From NCBI GenBank assembly GCA_963601575.1, contig CAVCFO010000007.1, positions 1 through 64,000 of the forward strand: 64,000 nt of DNA. The letters run 5' to 3'. The notes beneath the pieces are model-generated. The model was not told the origin of the DNA. It made no database searches and was given only the letters and a program-made list of their open reading frames with translations. The position numbers and the translations under genes were made by a program. Positions 37,232 to 45,959 of this stretch are shown one piece after another; position 1 is the stretch's first letter; every line of letters starts with the position of its first letter. This DNA is from CAG-238 sp963601575 (lineage in GTDB: Bacteria; Bacillota; Clostridia; Peptostreptococcales; Anaerovoracaceae).

Positions 37232-38347
37232 TTAGGCAAGGGTCGGGAGGGCTACATCTTGCGCAAAATTCTGTATGCCGTAAAGCACAAGCACATCTGT
37301 AATCCCGTTTTTATCTATATAATCCCGAATATCATCCCGGAAAAACCTCGGGTCGATAACATGAACCTCCTCAAAATCCTCGCAGGCAAACTGTGAAAAG
37401 GTGTTGCCGTAGGAGTCCTTTATGATAAGCAGCTTTCCGCTTCCCGAATCGCCGCTTCCCTCAATCACAGTTTCCCCCTGATTTGAATTGAGAAATACGG
37501 CATATTGGTCGCTGCCGTCGAGATACTTTTTTTCGTAAATGCTCTCCGTTTCGTACTCGCCGTCGTTATAGGAAACCTTGCGATTTTCGTGTATGTACCA
37601 GGCCGTTATGCTTTCTGCCGGAATCGTCGGCAGTGGAACCTTGTTCCAGGTGGTGCCTCGGAAATTGTCAGCGAGTTCTTCTTTTGTCCAACAGCTTTCC
37701 GGCGCACTCTTGCGTCCGAGCTGATTCATCCACTCGCAATAGGCATAGTATGCGCCAAGGCTCGTCCAGTGATGATCCGTGCGATAGTAGATGCTTTCTT
37801 CCGTGTGGGAGTCAAGAACTTTTTTTACATCTATTGTACGAAGCCCTGCGTCATCCAAAACTTTCAGCATTTTTTCATAGCTCGCGCAAGGAGCAAAGGC
37901 GGGCAGCTTATCCGTCAAAACCTGGGAAGCCACGGGAACAGCCATAGTCCATACGTCAATTCCACGTTTTTCAAGATCGGTTTTGAGCGATGCCACCGCC
38001 GCCGCGTTCAGCTTCAAAAGCTTCGAACTATAGCTTGTGAACTTGTCCATGAGATAACTATCCTTTGCGATGTAAACGCCGCCGGACTCACGTTTTCCTA
38101 CGGCCATTTCCGCAAAGGTTTTCACCGTGATGAAGTTATCCCGAAGGGGAATTTGGTCGCTCAGATAGTCTTCGAGTCCATCCGCAAAATCCCCTGAGAA
38201 AAATTCCTCCGGATCGAAAGTCGGAAACTCCGCAAGCGTCCTTTTCTCGTGTTCCGAATAAACCCTGTCAGGGGCTATAGGCCCCGCCAGAGTTGAAATC
38301 ACAAGGAGGAAGGCGAAAAATATTATTATCACTTTGTTTCTTGTCAT
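37232..38347 (-). CDS. DHHW family secreted protein (AlgX/AlgJ-like acyltransferase partner)
   Basis: A 371-residue protein with one N-terminal signal-anchor (about residues 5-22) and an extracytoplasmic SGNH-like domain. It shows the DHHW motif at about 191-194 in YRTDHHWTSLGAYYAY and the later Ser motif IIKDSYGNTF, as in AlgJ/AlgX proteins that move acyl groups onto exopolysaccharide. It lies 20 bp downstream of an MBOAT gene on the same strand, which would deliver acetyl groups across the membrane. The polymer it modifies is unknown. Confidence 0.85.
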   Translation of the reverse strand: MTRNKVIIIFFAFLLVISTLAGPIAPDRVYSEHEKRTLAEFPTFDPEEFFSGDFADGLEDYLSDQIPLRDNFITVKTFAEMAVGKRESGGVYIAKDSYLMDKFTSYSSKLLKLNAAAVASLKTDLEKRGIDVWTMAVPVASQVLTDKLPAFAPCASYEKMLKVLDDAGLRTIDVKKVLDSHTEESIYYRTDHHWTSLGAYYAYCEWMNQLGRKSAPESCWTKEELADNFRGTTWNKVPLPTIPAESITAWYIHENRKVSYNDGEYETESIYEKKYLDGSDQYAVFLNSNQGETVIEGSGDSGSGKLLIIKDSYGNTFSQFACEDFEEVHVIDPRFFRDDIRDYIDKNGITDVLVLYGIQNFAQDVALPTLA

Positions 38348-38367
38348 AATCCTTGCACCCCCATGCC

Positions 38368-39831
38368 CTAAAATCTAAAATACAGGAACGGATTGTAGGA
38401 TCCGCTGATAAGATATGCCATAGAAAGCAGCAGCAGGAAGAGCATTCCGCCGCAGTCTGCGAAAATCCCAAGGCAAAAGGCACGCTTTCTGGAGACTTCG
38501 ATGCGTTCTCCGATAGTATTACTTAGCGCATCATCCTGCATTTTCGCAAGGCCGTCGTTAAAACTTTTATATGCTTTGCTTCCGAGTTCCGTCGCCGCAA
38601 AAGCGCATAGGATAAGCATCGGCGCGTAGGTTAGCAGCAGGTACAGGCTCTCTGAATCGCATAGCTCGCCGCCCCCAAGCATGGCGAGTATCCAGTTTGT
38701 ACCTGCGGAAATTTTCTCAAATCCAAATATCGGCCAGCTGAAGCTGATAAAAAACAGCGCATAGATATGCTGCACCATGCAGCCAAGCTTTTCCAAGTGC
38801 CTCAGCACAAAAAGCTTTTCGATAATCAGTAGCAGACCGAAATAAATACCCCAAAGAACAAAGTTAAAGCTTGCCCCATGCCAAAATCCTGTGAGAACCC
38901 AGACGATGGCTATATTGCGAAGCTGCTTTCCGAGCCCGCCACGGTTTCCGCCGAGCGGAATATAGACATAGTCCCGAAACCATGTTCCCATCGAAATATG
39001 CCAGCGCCTCCAAAAATCCGTTATGCTTTTCGCGGTAAACGGATAGTTGAAATTTTCGAGGAAATGAAATCCAAACATCCGGCCAAGCCCGATTGCCATA
39101 TCCGAATACCCCGAAAAGTCGAAGTAAATCTGAAATCCGTAGGCGATAGCCCCCAGCCACGCCGTAAGAACCGCAGGATCCGCCTGCGCCGAAGCCGCTT
39201 CCCACAGAAGCCCGATATTATTTGCAAGAAGAACCTTTTTCGCAAGCCCCGAAACAAATCTCCTGATTCCATAAGCAAAATCATCCGGCGTAGAGCTGCG
39301 GGTTTCTAGCTCATCTGCCACCGCCCGGTAGCGAACGATAGGCCCTGCGATAAGCTGCGGAAACAGGGTTACATAAGATGCGAATTTCAGAAAATCCTTC
39401 TGAGCCGAGATCTCGCCCCGGTAAACATCTATCGTATAGCTCATGGTCTGAAACGTATAGAACGAAATACCGATAGGTAGCGGAAGGTTCGGCAGGGGAA
39501 TGTCCGTCCCCAGAAGCGAGTTTGCGCAGCCGATCAGAAAATCGCTATATTTGAATACCCCCAAAAGACCGATGTTTGCTATGAGGGAGATAAGGAGCGG
39601 AACCTTCGGAGAAGCTTTGCGGCTCCTTTCCCTTTCCACGAGCCTCCCGCAGGTATAGTCAAGCAGCGTTGAAAATATCATCAGGCTCACATATATCGGC
39701 TCGCCCCATGCATAGAAGATCAGGCTGAAAATGAGAAGCACTAGGTTTCTATATCTTCGAGGCGAGATAAAATATATAAGCAGGCATAGCGGCAGAAACC
39801 CCTGCAGAAATGTCAGACTCGAAAAAACCAT
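38368..39831 (-). CDS. MBOAT family O-acyltransferase (AlgI-like)
   Basis: A 487-residue polytopic membrane protein matching AlgI/PatA-type MBOAT enzymes. It begins MVFSSLTFLQGFLPLCLLIYF and has YTFQTMSYTIDVYRGE, RFVSGLAKKVLLAN and FDFSGYSDMAIGLGRMFGF. The conserved region NYPFTAKSITDFWRRWHISMGTWFRDYVYIPLGGN and the catalytic His in LTGFWHGASFNFVLWG follow. It would pass acetyl groups from the cytoplasm to an extracellular acceptor. It is preceded by the DUF4358 gene (4-bp gap) and followed by the DHHW gene, giving a three-gene operon. Confidence 0.93.
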   Translation of the reverse strand: MVFSSLTFLQGFLPLCLLIYFISPRRYRNLVLLIFSLIFYAWGEPIYVSLMIFSTLLDYTCGRLVERERSRKASPKVPLLISLIANIGLLGVFKYSDFLIGCANSLLGTDIPLPNLPLPIGISFYTFQTMSYTIDVYRGEISAQKDFLKFASYVTLFPQLIAGPIVRYRAVADELETRSSTPDDFAYGIRRFVSGLAKKVLLANNIGLLWEAASAQADPAVLTAWLGAIAYGFQIYFDFSGYSDMAIGLGRMFGFHFLENFNYPFTAKSITDFWRRWHISMGTWFRDYVYIPLGGNRGGLGKQLRNIAIVWVLTGFWHGASFNFVLWGIYFGLLLIIEKLFVLRHLEKLGCMVQHIYALFFISFSWPIFGFEKISAGTNWILAMLGGGELCDSESLYLLLTYAPMLILCAFAATELGSKAYKSFNDGLAKMQDDALSNTIGERIEVSRKRAFCLGIFADCGGMLFLLLLSMAYLISGSYNPFLYFRF

Positions 39832-39835
39832 CTCC

Positions 39836-40579
39836 CTACGCCTCGTCCTCCGTCATGTCAAAGAAATTTGTATTTCCACTGTCTTTAGGGATTGTGATCT
39901 TGTTCTTTGCACTGCCGAAGATCTTTTTCCATGCCTTATCGACTTTCTTCGCCTCGGTCTTTGCGTATTTTGCCTGTTCCTCGTCAGTGAGGCTGCCATC
40001 CGCCTGCTTTCCCTCGATGATGAGCGCGACATAGTTTCCGTTTATGTAGAGCCTTGCAGCAAGCACGCGCTGAAGGTCCATATTATACATCCTGTTATAG
40101 CTTAGAACCTGCTCGTAGCCTTCCTGAAGCTTCGCTGCGGCGGTCTTTGCATAACCTTTTTTTACCTTGAGAATTATCGTGCAGTCGGACTGAAGTGCCG
40201 AGTTTGAATTTGACTCAGCCGCCCAGTTTACGACTTTTTTCATGTTGAGCCCGTAGTAATCCTGAAGATATTTTTTTGTAATCGCGCTGTCGCTGGTATA
40301 GCTCTTGCCGAGGGACTTTTTCAGCTTCTTTAGGATCTGCTTTGAGGTGAGAGTTACTGTCTTCTTGCTTGTGGATGTTGAGGTAAGAAGCGTTGCGATT
40401 TCATCACCCGCATCCTCGGATGCCGCCGGCCCGGTATAAGCCCATCCCGTGTTTGCTGTTTTGGTAGCTACCGCAGCCTGCGCAGTGCTTCCTGCAAATG
40501 CCGCGGAGGCTCCGCAAAGCGCAAGTGAAAGAGCCAGGGTGAGGCTCAGGGCTGTTCTTAAAATCTTGTTTTTCTTCAT
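39836..40579 (-). CDS. DUF4358-like secreted protein
   Basis: A 247-residue protein with a classic signal peptide (MKKNKILRTALSLTLALSLA, cleavage probably near ASAAFA). The mature part holds an alpha/beta segment (YYGLNMKKVVNWAAES ... CTIILKVKKGYAKTAAAKLQEGYEQVL ... LQRVLAARLYINGNYVALIIEG) resembling DUF4358, a Firmicute family often beside MBOAT genes. The acidic C-terminus ends FFDMTEDEA. The start at 40579 is chosen because AAGGAG lies 8 nt upstream. It leads the - strand O-acylation operon. Function unknown; family assignment is from pattern memory. Confidence 0.7.
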   Translation of the reverse strand: MKKNKILRTALSLTLALSLALCGASAAFAGSTAQAAVATKTANTGWAYTGPAASEDAGDEIATLLTSTSTSKKTVTLTSKQILKKLKKSLGKSYTSDSAITKKYLQDYYGLNMKKVVNWAAESNSNSALQSDCTIILKVKKGYAKTAAAKLQEGYEQVLSYNRMYNMDLQRVLAARLYINGNYVALIIEGKQADGSLTDEEQAKYAKTEAKKVDKAWKKIFGSAKNKITIPKDSGNTNFFDMTEDEA

Positions 40580-40824
40580 TTTCTGATACTCCTTCTGAAT
40601 TTTCGTAATATATTCTTTTGATGGCAGGAAGGCTGCTGGTCGTGCGCACCAAGCCGCCTTTTCCTGCCCGTCCATATATAATACGAAGAAGCTGACAGAA
40701 ATGTCGGGCAAAAAATAAAAAAATAAAATAAAAAATGCAGACATTTTGTATGCTGCATTTAATAAGCATGCTATGCGCCGAGGATGGAAGCTTGTGACAC
40801 CACAAGACCATAGCTAGTCTAACT

Positions 40825-41667
40825 CTATGAGCTTTGGAGCGCCGAGGCAGTCTTCTCAAACTCGGTCTTGCTCGCGCCGTCTGAATTCGACAGAAGATAG
40901 TTTATATCCCCATCTTTCCAAGCTTTGCTGAGAACGCCCTCCGAATCGTGGCCGGAGGAAATATTATCGACATTTTTTGATGCATAATATGCGTATGAGT
41001 GGCCGCCAAGTCTAAAGTCCACTATCGCAGTTTCGCCAAAAGCTATAGAATAGGTCACATCATCTGCACCAGCCGGCGCATCTATTGAAAATCCAAGCTT
41101 CTCTGAGAACTCATCGACACTTGTCACCTCATCAAACGGAGAGGGTGACAATAAGAGATCCCCATCATCAGGCGAATTTCCGCCTGATGATGGGCTCTGC
41201 GGAGCAGCAAAGCCCTCACTCCCTTGAGAAGAATCCGGATTTTGAGAAGGCTCGGCATCCGGAGCGGTAGAAGTATCCGGAGCGGCAGCATATTCTGAGC
41301 TATCGCCTGGCACCGGAGCCTCGCTTGTCGGCGGGCTCACAACCGAGGCTCCGCCACCGGTGAAATCTCCATCTAGGATTCCCGGCAGGAACGCCCCCGC
41401 CGCCACAAAGATGACAAGACATGCAGCAAGGCTTGCATATTTTCGCCAGCTTCTATTCACAGGCTTTTTTGCCTTTGGAATTTGAAGTACGGGCTGCGCA
41501 GTCTCCTGCGGAGGCGCGCCTGCTGATTCGGATGATTCTTCGCTCTCCGCCTTGGCAAGCTCTGCCTTTCGCAGGATATTTGCATGCATCCTGTCCTTTG
41601 CACCTTCCGGCAGAGGTACTTCCTCGAAGGCTTCGCGTATTTTATTTTCGTCAAGGTTACCCTTCAT
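40825..41667 (-). CDS. Membrane-bound anti-sigma-factor-like protein
   Basis: A 280-residue protein. It has a cytoplasmic N-terminus (residues 1-75) beginning DENKIREAFEEVPLPEGAKDRM, one transmembrane helix (about 77-96), and a long Ser/Pro/Asp/Gly-rich low-complexity extracellular linker (about 105-185). A C-terminal domain resembles DUF4367 (FSEKLGFSIDAPAGADDVTY). It overlaps the ECF sigma gene by 11 bp, the usual sign of a sigma/anti-sigma pair. No canonical HxxxCxxC zinc motif is present, so this is the Firmicute type rather than a ZAS protein. Confidence 0.75.
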   Translation of the reverse strand: MKGNLDENKIREAFEEVPLPEGAKDRMHANILRKAELAKAESEESSESAGAPPQETAQPVLQIPKAKKPVNRSWRKYASLAACLVIFVAAGAFLPGILDGDFTGGGASVVSPPTSEAPVPGDSSEYAAAPDTSTAPDAEPSQNPDSSQGSEGFAAPQSPSSGGNSPDDGDLLLSPSPFDEVTSVDEFSEKLGFSIDAPAGADDVTYSIAFGETAIVDFRLGGHSYAYYASKNVDNISSGHDSEGVLSKAWKDGDINYLLSNSDGASKTEFEKTASALQSS

Positions 41668-42175
41668 CTGTCATGTCCTCCTGAAATGTCAGCAAATGCT
41701 TTAGCTTGCCGCGGGCATCCCGCAGCTGATTTCGAACCGTTGAGGGCGGTCTTGCCAGTATCGATGCGATTTCGCCCGTGGAATATCCTTCGAAATAGTG
41801 CAGCCATATAACTTCCTTATATTTATCCGGAAGCTCCATGACCTGCTCGCGAACCTCCCGAAGAACCGCATCGGCTTCCGTTTTTTCGTCCCGAATCTCG
41901 GGCGCAGAGTCGATATCGCTGACCTTTTGGTTCCACCAATGCTTGAGCCGGTCCTTACATATATTCATCGCCGCCCTCGTAAGCCACGCCCGCTCATGCC
42001 TTTCGTTCTCAAACTCAGCATCGCTTGTGATCGCCCGCACGAATGTATCCTCCGTGCAGTCCTCTGCGTCCTGCGGATTTTTCATAAAAGCGTAGCAAAG
42101 GCGATAAATTGCCTGATAATGCCGCAGGTAAAAACCCTCGAAATCTTCACTCGCGCGCCGAAAAGATTTCTCCAT
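41657..42175 (-). CDS. ECF-type RNA polymerase sigma factor
   Basis: A 172-residue sigma-70 family protein with region 2 (YRLCYAFMKNPQDAEDCTEDTFVRAI ... RAWLTRAAMNICKDRLK) and region 4 (LPDKYKEVIWLHYFEGYSTGEIASILARPPSTVRNQLRDARGKLK). It would direct a small envelope-response regulon controlled by the overlapping anti-sigma gene. GGAGGG precedes ATG. Its regulon is unknown; the neighbouring O-acylation operon is an obvious candidate, but that is inference. Confidence 0.92.
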   Translation of the reverse strand: MEKSFRRASEDFEGFYLRHYQAIYRLCYAFMKNPQDAEDCTEDTFVRAITSDAEFENERHERAWLTRAAMNICKDRLKHWWNQKVSDIDSAPEIRDEKTEADAVLREVREQVMELPDKYKEVIWLHYFEGYSTGEIASILARPPSTVRNQLRDARGKLKHLLTFQEDMTDEG

Positions 42176-42232
42176 ATTTCCCTCCTGTAACTAATATACG
42201 ATTTAGCCTTGTGATTTGTCGGATATTTTTCG

Positions 42233-42264
42233 AAAAAAATCGGCCGCCAGGGATGCGAGCCGAT
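42233..42264 (-). terminator. Terminator after fba
   Basis: Read on the - strand: ATCGGC (42264-42259), a 14-nt loop, GCCGAT (42244-42239), then T6. It lies 13 bp past the fba stop codon. Confidence 0.65.
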
Positions 42265-42276
42265 AATTTTGCGGGT

Positions 42277-43206
42277 TTATAATGTGCCGGAAGCGTTCAA
42301 AACGTTCTTGATCTTGTGCTGAACCATTGCCTTGATCGCATCTCTTCCCGGCCCGAGATATTTGCGCGGGTCAAAGTCCGCAGGATTTCCGGCGATATAT
42401 TTGCGAACCTCCGCCGTCATTGCAAGACGAAGGTCGGTATCGATGTTGACCTTGCAAATGCCATATTTTGTGGCCTCGCGGATCATTTCTTCCGGAACGC
42501 CTTGCGCCCCCGGAATATTTCCACCATAAGCGTTGCACTTGTCGACAAACTCTTTCAAAACAGAAGAAGCACCGTGGAGCACCAGCGGAGTGTCTGGAAT
42601 GAGCTTATGTATCGCCTTTAGCCTCTCAAAGTCAAGATAAGGCTCGCCCTTGAATTTGTATGCGCCGTGGCTTGTGCCGATTGCGATTGCAAGTGAGTCT
42701 ACGCCTGTCTTTTCAACAAACTCAGCCGCTTCGCCCGGGTCTGTGAATGTGGCGCTGCGAGCGTCTACCTTTACGTTATCCTCAACTCCTGCGAGCTTTC
42801 CAAGCTCCGCTTCAACCACTACGCCATGCGCATGAGCATATTCTACCACTTCTCTTGTTATGCGGATATTTTCCTCAAACGGATGCTTTGAACCGTCGAT
42901 CATAACTGAGGTGAAGCCGTCGTCTACACACTTTTTGCAGATATCGAAATCCTCGCCGTGGTCAAGGTGCAGGGCGATATCAAGCCCTGTGTCGATAATC
43001 GCCGCCTCCACGAGCTTTGTCAGGTAAGCAGGCTTTGCGTATTTGCGCGCCCCTGCGGAAACCTGCAGAATCAGTGGAGATTGCTCAAGCTTTGCCGCAT
43101 CCACGATTCCCTGTATAATTTCCATATTATTTACATTAAAAGCGCCTATTGCATAATCTGATTGCAATGCCTTGGCGAACATTTCTTTCGTTGTGACTAA
43201 TGCCAT
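42277..43206 (-). CDS. fba: Class II fructose-bisphosphate aldolase
   Basis: Zinc-dependent cleavage of fructose-1,6-bisphosphate in glycolysis. The 309-residue protein has zinc-binding His motifs LHLDHGEDF and the later VLHGASSVL, the EAELGKLAGVEDN segment, and substrate loop IAIGTSHGAYKFKG. AAGGAAG precedes ATG. Upstream on the same strand, 49 bp away, is a small MltG-like gene with a good promoter, so both may share a transcript. The name gatY/kbaY-type tagatose aldolase is possible, but family length and motifs favour FBA. Confidence 0.93.
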   Translation of the reverse strand: MALVTTKEMFAKALQSDYAIGAFNVNNMEIIQGIVDAAKLEQSPLILQVSAGARKYAKPAYLTKLVEAAIIDTGLDIALHLDHGEDFDICKKCVDDGFTSVMIDGSKHPFEENIRITREVVEYAHAHGVVVEAELGKLAGVEDNVKVDARSATFTDPGEAAEFVEKTGVDSLAIAIGTSHGAYKFKGEPYLDFERLKAIHKLIPDTPLVLHGASSVLKEFVDKCNAYGGNIPGAQGVPEEMIREATKYGICKVNIDTDLRLAMTAEVRKYIAGNPADFDPRKYLGPGRDAIKAMVQHKIKNVLNASGTL

Positions 43207-43255
43207 CTTAATCTTCCTTTCGTGTAATCAAATTTTATCCTGCGATATTGCAAGC

Positions 43256-43762
43256 CTAGCTCCAGTTGACCTTGCGGGCAATCTGTGCCTTCGTAGAGCC
43301 TTTTTCGAAGGTGAAGGTTCCGGCGCTAACCTTCTCGTGGTCGAGCCCTTGCTCGTCGCAGACAGCCTGATAGTCCGCATAATCGCTGAAGAGCCCGCTA
43401 TCCACAAGACATTGAATCGCGGCGGAGGCGGTGGAACCTGTTACAACGACCTCCACATCTCTTGTGATCGCGCCGCTGACCCAAAGCTCGGCCTGACCCC
43501 CGCTATCCGCAGCGGAATCCGAATTTGCGGTAGCAGAATTCGAATCACCTGCGGCTTTATCCCCGGCACCGGAATCATCTGTATCCCCCGTATCGCCTGC
43601 AGGCTCTGTAACATTTGTATCGCTTCCGTCATTTATCAGCTGTTTCGGATATTCGAGAATCACATTCATTCTCCAGGTTATAATAAGAGCCGCGGCTGCG
43701 AGAATCAGCACCACTATAATAATGTCATTTTTATCATAAATAAAGTCTTTTAGCTTTTTCAT
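43256..43762 (-). CDS. Small membrane-anchored MltG/YceG-like protein
   Basis: A 168-residue protein with an N-terminal transmembrane helix (about residues 13-30) and a low-complexity Asp/Ser/Ala/Gly linker (about 45-90). The C-terminal domain of about 70 residues (VVVTGSTASAAIQCLVDSGL ... VSAGTFTFEKGSTKAQIARKV) resembles the LysM-like N-terminal part of the endolytic transglycosylase MltG. The catalytic domain is absent. It may bind glycan or a divisome partner. Start at 43762 has GGAGG upstream and a strong promoter. In-frame sequence upstream of this start is the antisense of the pseudouridine synthase gene and is not part of it. Confidence 0.72.
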   Translation of the reverse strand: MKKLKDFIYDKNDIIIVVLILAAAALIITWRMNVILEYPKQLINDGSDTNVTEPAGDTGDTDDSGAGDKAAGDSNSATANSDSAADSGGQAELWVSGAITRDVEVVVTGSTASAAIQCLVDSGLFSDYADYQAVCDEQGLDHEKVSAGTFTFEKGSTKAQIARKVNWS

Positions 43763-43799
43763 TTTGTCCTCCGTAAGTATTCGTGCGAACTGATAATAT

Positions 43800-43828
43800 A
43801 TTTTAACACATTTAGACTTTTTTCTCAA
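43800..43828 (-). promoter_or_regulatory. Promoter of the MltG-like gene
   Basis: Read on the - strand: TTGAGA (43828-43823), a 17-nt spacer, TAAAAT (43805-43800), about 38 nt before the start codon. Confidence 0.65.
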
Positions 43829-43840
43829 GGGATTTTGTTG

Positions 43841-43846
43841 TATAAT
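43841..43846 (+). promoter_or_regulatory. -10 box placed for a leaderless transcript
   Basis: A perfect TATAAT ends 6 nt before the ATG at 43853, so transcription would start at about the A of ATG. No ribosome binding site precedes that ATG. The -35 region is poor (all T), which lowers confidence. Confidence 0.35.
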
Positions 43847-43852
43847 GATTTT

Positions 43853-44836
43853 ATGTTCAAAATTACGATTACAGAAAATGAGGCGGGGCAGAGGCTCGAC
43901 CGATTCTTGAAGAAATATTTTAATAATGCATCGCTTGGCACGATATATAAGATAATCCGAAAGGACATCAAGCTGAATGGAAAGCGTGCCGGCGAAAATA
44001 CCATGCTTTCGCCGGGGGACGAGCTTGCAATCTATGTCAGCGACGAGACAGCGACGGCTCTTCGCAAGGAAAAGACGCATAAGAAGGTCAGGAGGCAGTT
44101 TCGGATCGCATACGAGGATGAGGATATTCTGGTCGTAGAAAAGCCCTTCGGGCTGCTTACCCACGGCGACCATACCGAGAAAAAGAACCACCTTGCAAAT
44201 CAGGTAATAGGCTATCTGATAGAAAAGGGCGACTATAATCCAAGGACTGAGAAGACCTTTGTGCCGGCCCCCGCAAACCGGCTCGACCGAAATACCACCG
44301 GCCTTGTTGTATTCGGAAAGAACGCGGCGGCGCTTCAGAATCTGAACAGATTGATCAGAGAAAAGGACAAAATCCACAAGCTTTATCTGACCATTGCTTC
44401 GGGCAAACTCCAAAAACCTATCCGCCTCAGGTCGAAGATGACAAAGGATGCAGAAAGGAATATGATCAGCGTCCTTGATGAGGGCGAGCAGGGAAGGCTC
44501 ATGGAAACCATCGCAAGGCCTCTTATGACCGCAAGCTTCGAGGGCAGAGACTATACGCTGGTAGAGGTAGAGATCCTGACAGGCAGGACCCACCAGATCC
44601 GTGCGCACCTTGCGAAGGCTGGCTATCCGATAATCGGAGATGCGAAATACGGCGAGCAGGGGGTAAATGCGGATATGCTGGCAAAATTCGGACTTTCTAC
44701 GCAGCTCCTCCACGCATACAAGCTGATCTTTGAGGAGTACGCAGGTGATGCGCCTCTGGTAGTGATCTCTCAGCTTCCTGCGGATTTTGAGCAGATAAAA
44801 AAGACTATTTTTGGAGATTATGAGGTGAAAAAATGA
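43853..44836 (+). CDS. RluA-family 23S rRNA pseudouridine synthase
   Basis: A 327-residue protein with an N-terminal S4 RNA-binding domain (RLDRFLKKYFNNASLGTIYKIIRKDIKLNGKR). The catalytic domain has the family motif HRLD-like NRLDRNTTGLVVFGKN with the catalytic Asp, plus LTGRTHQIRAHLAKAGYPIIGDAKYG. It would isomerise uridines in rRNA or tRNA. ATG 43853 matches the family start, yet no ribosome binding site is present (see the -10 box entry). Its stop overlaps the lepB start as ATGA, giving coupling to signal peptidase. Confidence 0.93.
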   Translation: MFKITITENEAGQRLDRFLKKYFNNASLGTIYKIIRKDIKLNGKRAGENTMLSPGDELAIYVSDETATALRKEKTHKKVRRQFRIAYEDEDILVVEKPFGLLTHGDHTEKKNHLANQVIGYLIEKGDYNPRTEKTFVPAPANRLDRNTTGLVVFGKNAAALQNLNRLIREKDKIHKLYLTIASGKLQKPIRLRSKMTKDAERNMISVLDEGEQGRLMETIARPLMTASFEGRDYTLVEVEILTGRTHQIRAHLAKAGYPIIGDAKYGEQGVNADMLAKFGLSTQLLHAYKLIFEEYAGDAPLVVISQLPADFEQIKKTIFGDYEVKK

Positions 44837-45357
44837 AGGGGAAAATTATTGAATGGCTAAAAGACATATTGCTGGCGGTAGTGATCGCCGCCCTGATACT
44901 GCTCTTTATCAAACCGATCGTGATACAGCAGCATTCGATGGAGCCGAATTTCCAGCCGGGAGACTATGTCCTGACAAGCAGGCAGGCATATAGGCTATTC
45001 GGAGAACCAGAGAGGGGCGACATCATCGTATTTAAGTCAGAGCTCCTAGATGATGAGGGAAATGTCAAGAACCTTATCAAGCGAATCATCGCCCTGCCCG
45101 GGGATACCATTGCAATCAAGAACGGATATACCTATGTAAACGGCGAGAAGATCGATGAGCCATATGTTGCAGAGCAGGGTCTTTCAGGAGAAATGGAAGA
45201 AATCACGGTTCCTGCCGGCGAGCTCTTTGTCATGGGCGATAACCGCGGCGTCAGCGAGGATAGCCGCTCCCCAAGGGTCGGAACGATCTCAGAGGATACG
45301 ATCGTAGGCAAGGTCATAATCAGGCTCTATCCGTTCAAGAATATAAAGATATTTTAA
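44833..45357 (+). CDS. lepB: Signal peptidase I
   Basis: Membrane serine protease that removes signal peptides from secreted proteins. The 174-residue protein has one N-terminal transmembrane helix (about 11-28), the Ser motif QHSMEPNFQPGDYVL, the Lys motif LIKRIIALPGD, and the box MGDNRGVSEDSR. All catalytic residues (Ser/Lys dyad) are visible. ATG overlaps the previous gene by 4 bp. GAGGTG is the ribosome binding site. It probably processes several signal-peptide proteins encoded in this window. Confidence 0.95.
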   Translation: MKGKIIEWLKDILLAVVIAALILLFIKPIVIQQHSMEPNFQPGDYVLTSRQAYRLFGEPERGDIIVFKSELLDDEGNVKNLIKRIIALPGDTIAIKNGYTYVNGEKIDEPYVAEQGLSGEMEEITVPAGELFVMGDNRGVSEDSRSPRVGTISEDTIVGKVIIRLYPFKNIKIF

Positions 45358-45402
45358 AAAATAAAAAAAGCCGGTTCGAAAGATCCGGCGAAAGGATAAT
45401 AT

Positions 45403-45864
45403 ATGGCAAAAAAAGAACGAAAGTTAGTAGCTAACAACAAAAAGGCCTACCACGACTTTTTCATAGAAGAAACCTACGAGGCGGGCATCGTCCTTACCGG
45501 CACCGAGATAAAATCCGTTCGCCAAGGCAAGGTGAGCATCAAAGAAAGCTATGCGAGGATCAGAGACGGGGAGATGCTGATCTATGGCATGAACATCAGC
45601 CCATATGAACAGGGTAATCGCTTCAACGTCGATCCGCTGAGAGAGCGAAAGCTCCTGCTGCATAAGCAGGAAATCCGCAAGCTGATCGGGCAGACGACCC
45701 TGAAGGGATTTTCGATCGTGCCGCTTGCGATGTATATAAATGAAGAGGGCCTGGCCAAGGTCGAAATCGGACTTGCAAGGGGCAAGAAAAATTACGACAA
45801 GCGCGAGGATATTGCAAAACGGGATGCCAGGCGCGATATACAGCGCCGCATGAAGATGCGATGA
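45403..45864 (+). CDS. smpB: SsrA-binding protein SmpB
   Basis: Partner of tmRNA that brings it to stalled ribosomes. The 153-residue protein has LVANNKKAYHDFFIEETYEAGIVLTGTEIKS, the NRFNVDPLRERKLLLHK segment and the basic C-terminal tail GLARGKKNYDKREDIAKRD that enters the decoding centre. A small GCCGG/CCGGC hairpin (45370-45389) stands just before its start. ssrA follows 95 bp later, the classic pairing. A weak AAGGT/ACCTT hairpin with T5 (45871-45885) follows the gene. Confidence 0.96.
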   Translation: MAKKERKLVANNKKAYHDFFIEETYEAGIVLTGTEIKSVRQGKVSIKESYARIRDGEMLIYGMNISPYEQGNRFNVDPLRERKLLLHKQEIRKLIGQTTLKGFSIVPLAMYINEEGLAKVEIGLARGKKNYDKREDIAKRDARRDIQRRMKMR

Positions 45865-45959
45865 CTAGAAGGTGTAACCTTTTTATGCTCCGCTTTGAGT
45901 TATTTATGAGAGGGGCGACGGAATGCGAGACCTCGAGGATATGAGATTATATGGTAAAT

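Noticed and set aside
43763..44713. In-frame - strand extension of the MltG-like gene to 44713
   Set aside because: The extension is antisense to the RluA pseudouridine synthase. The true start at 43762 has GGAGG and a promoter.
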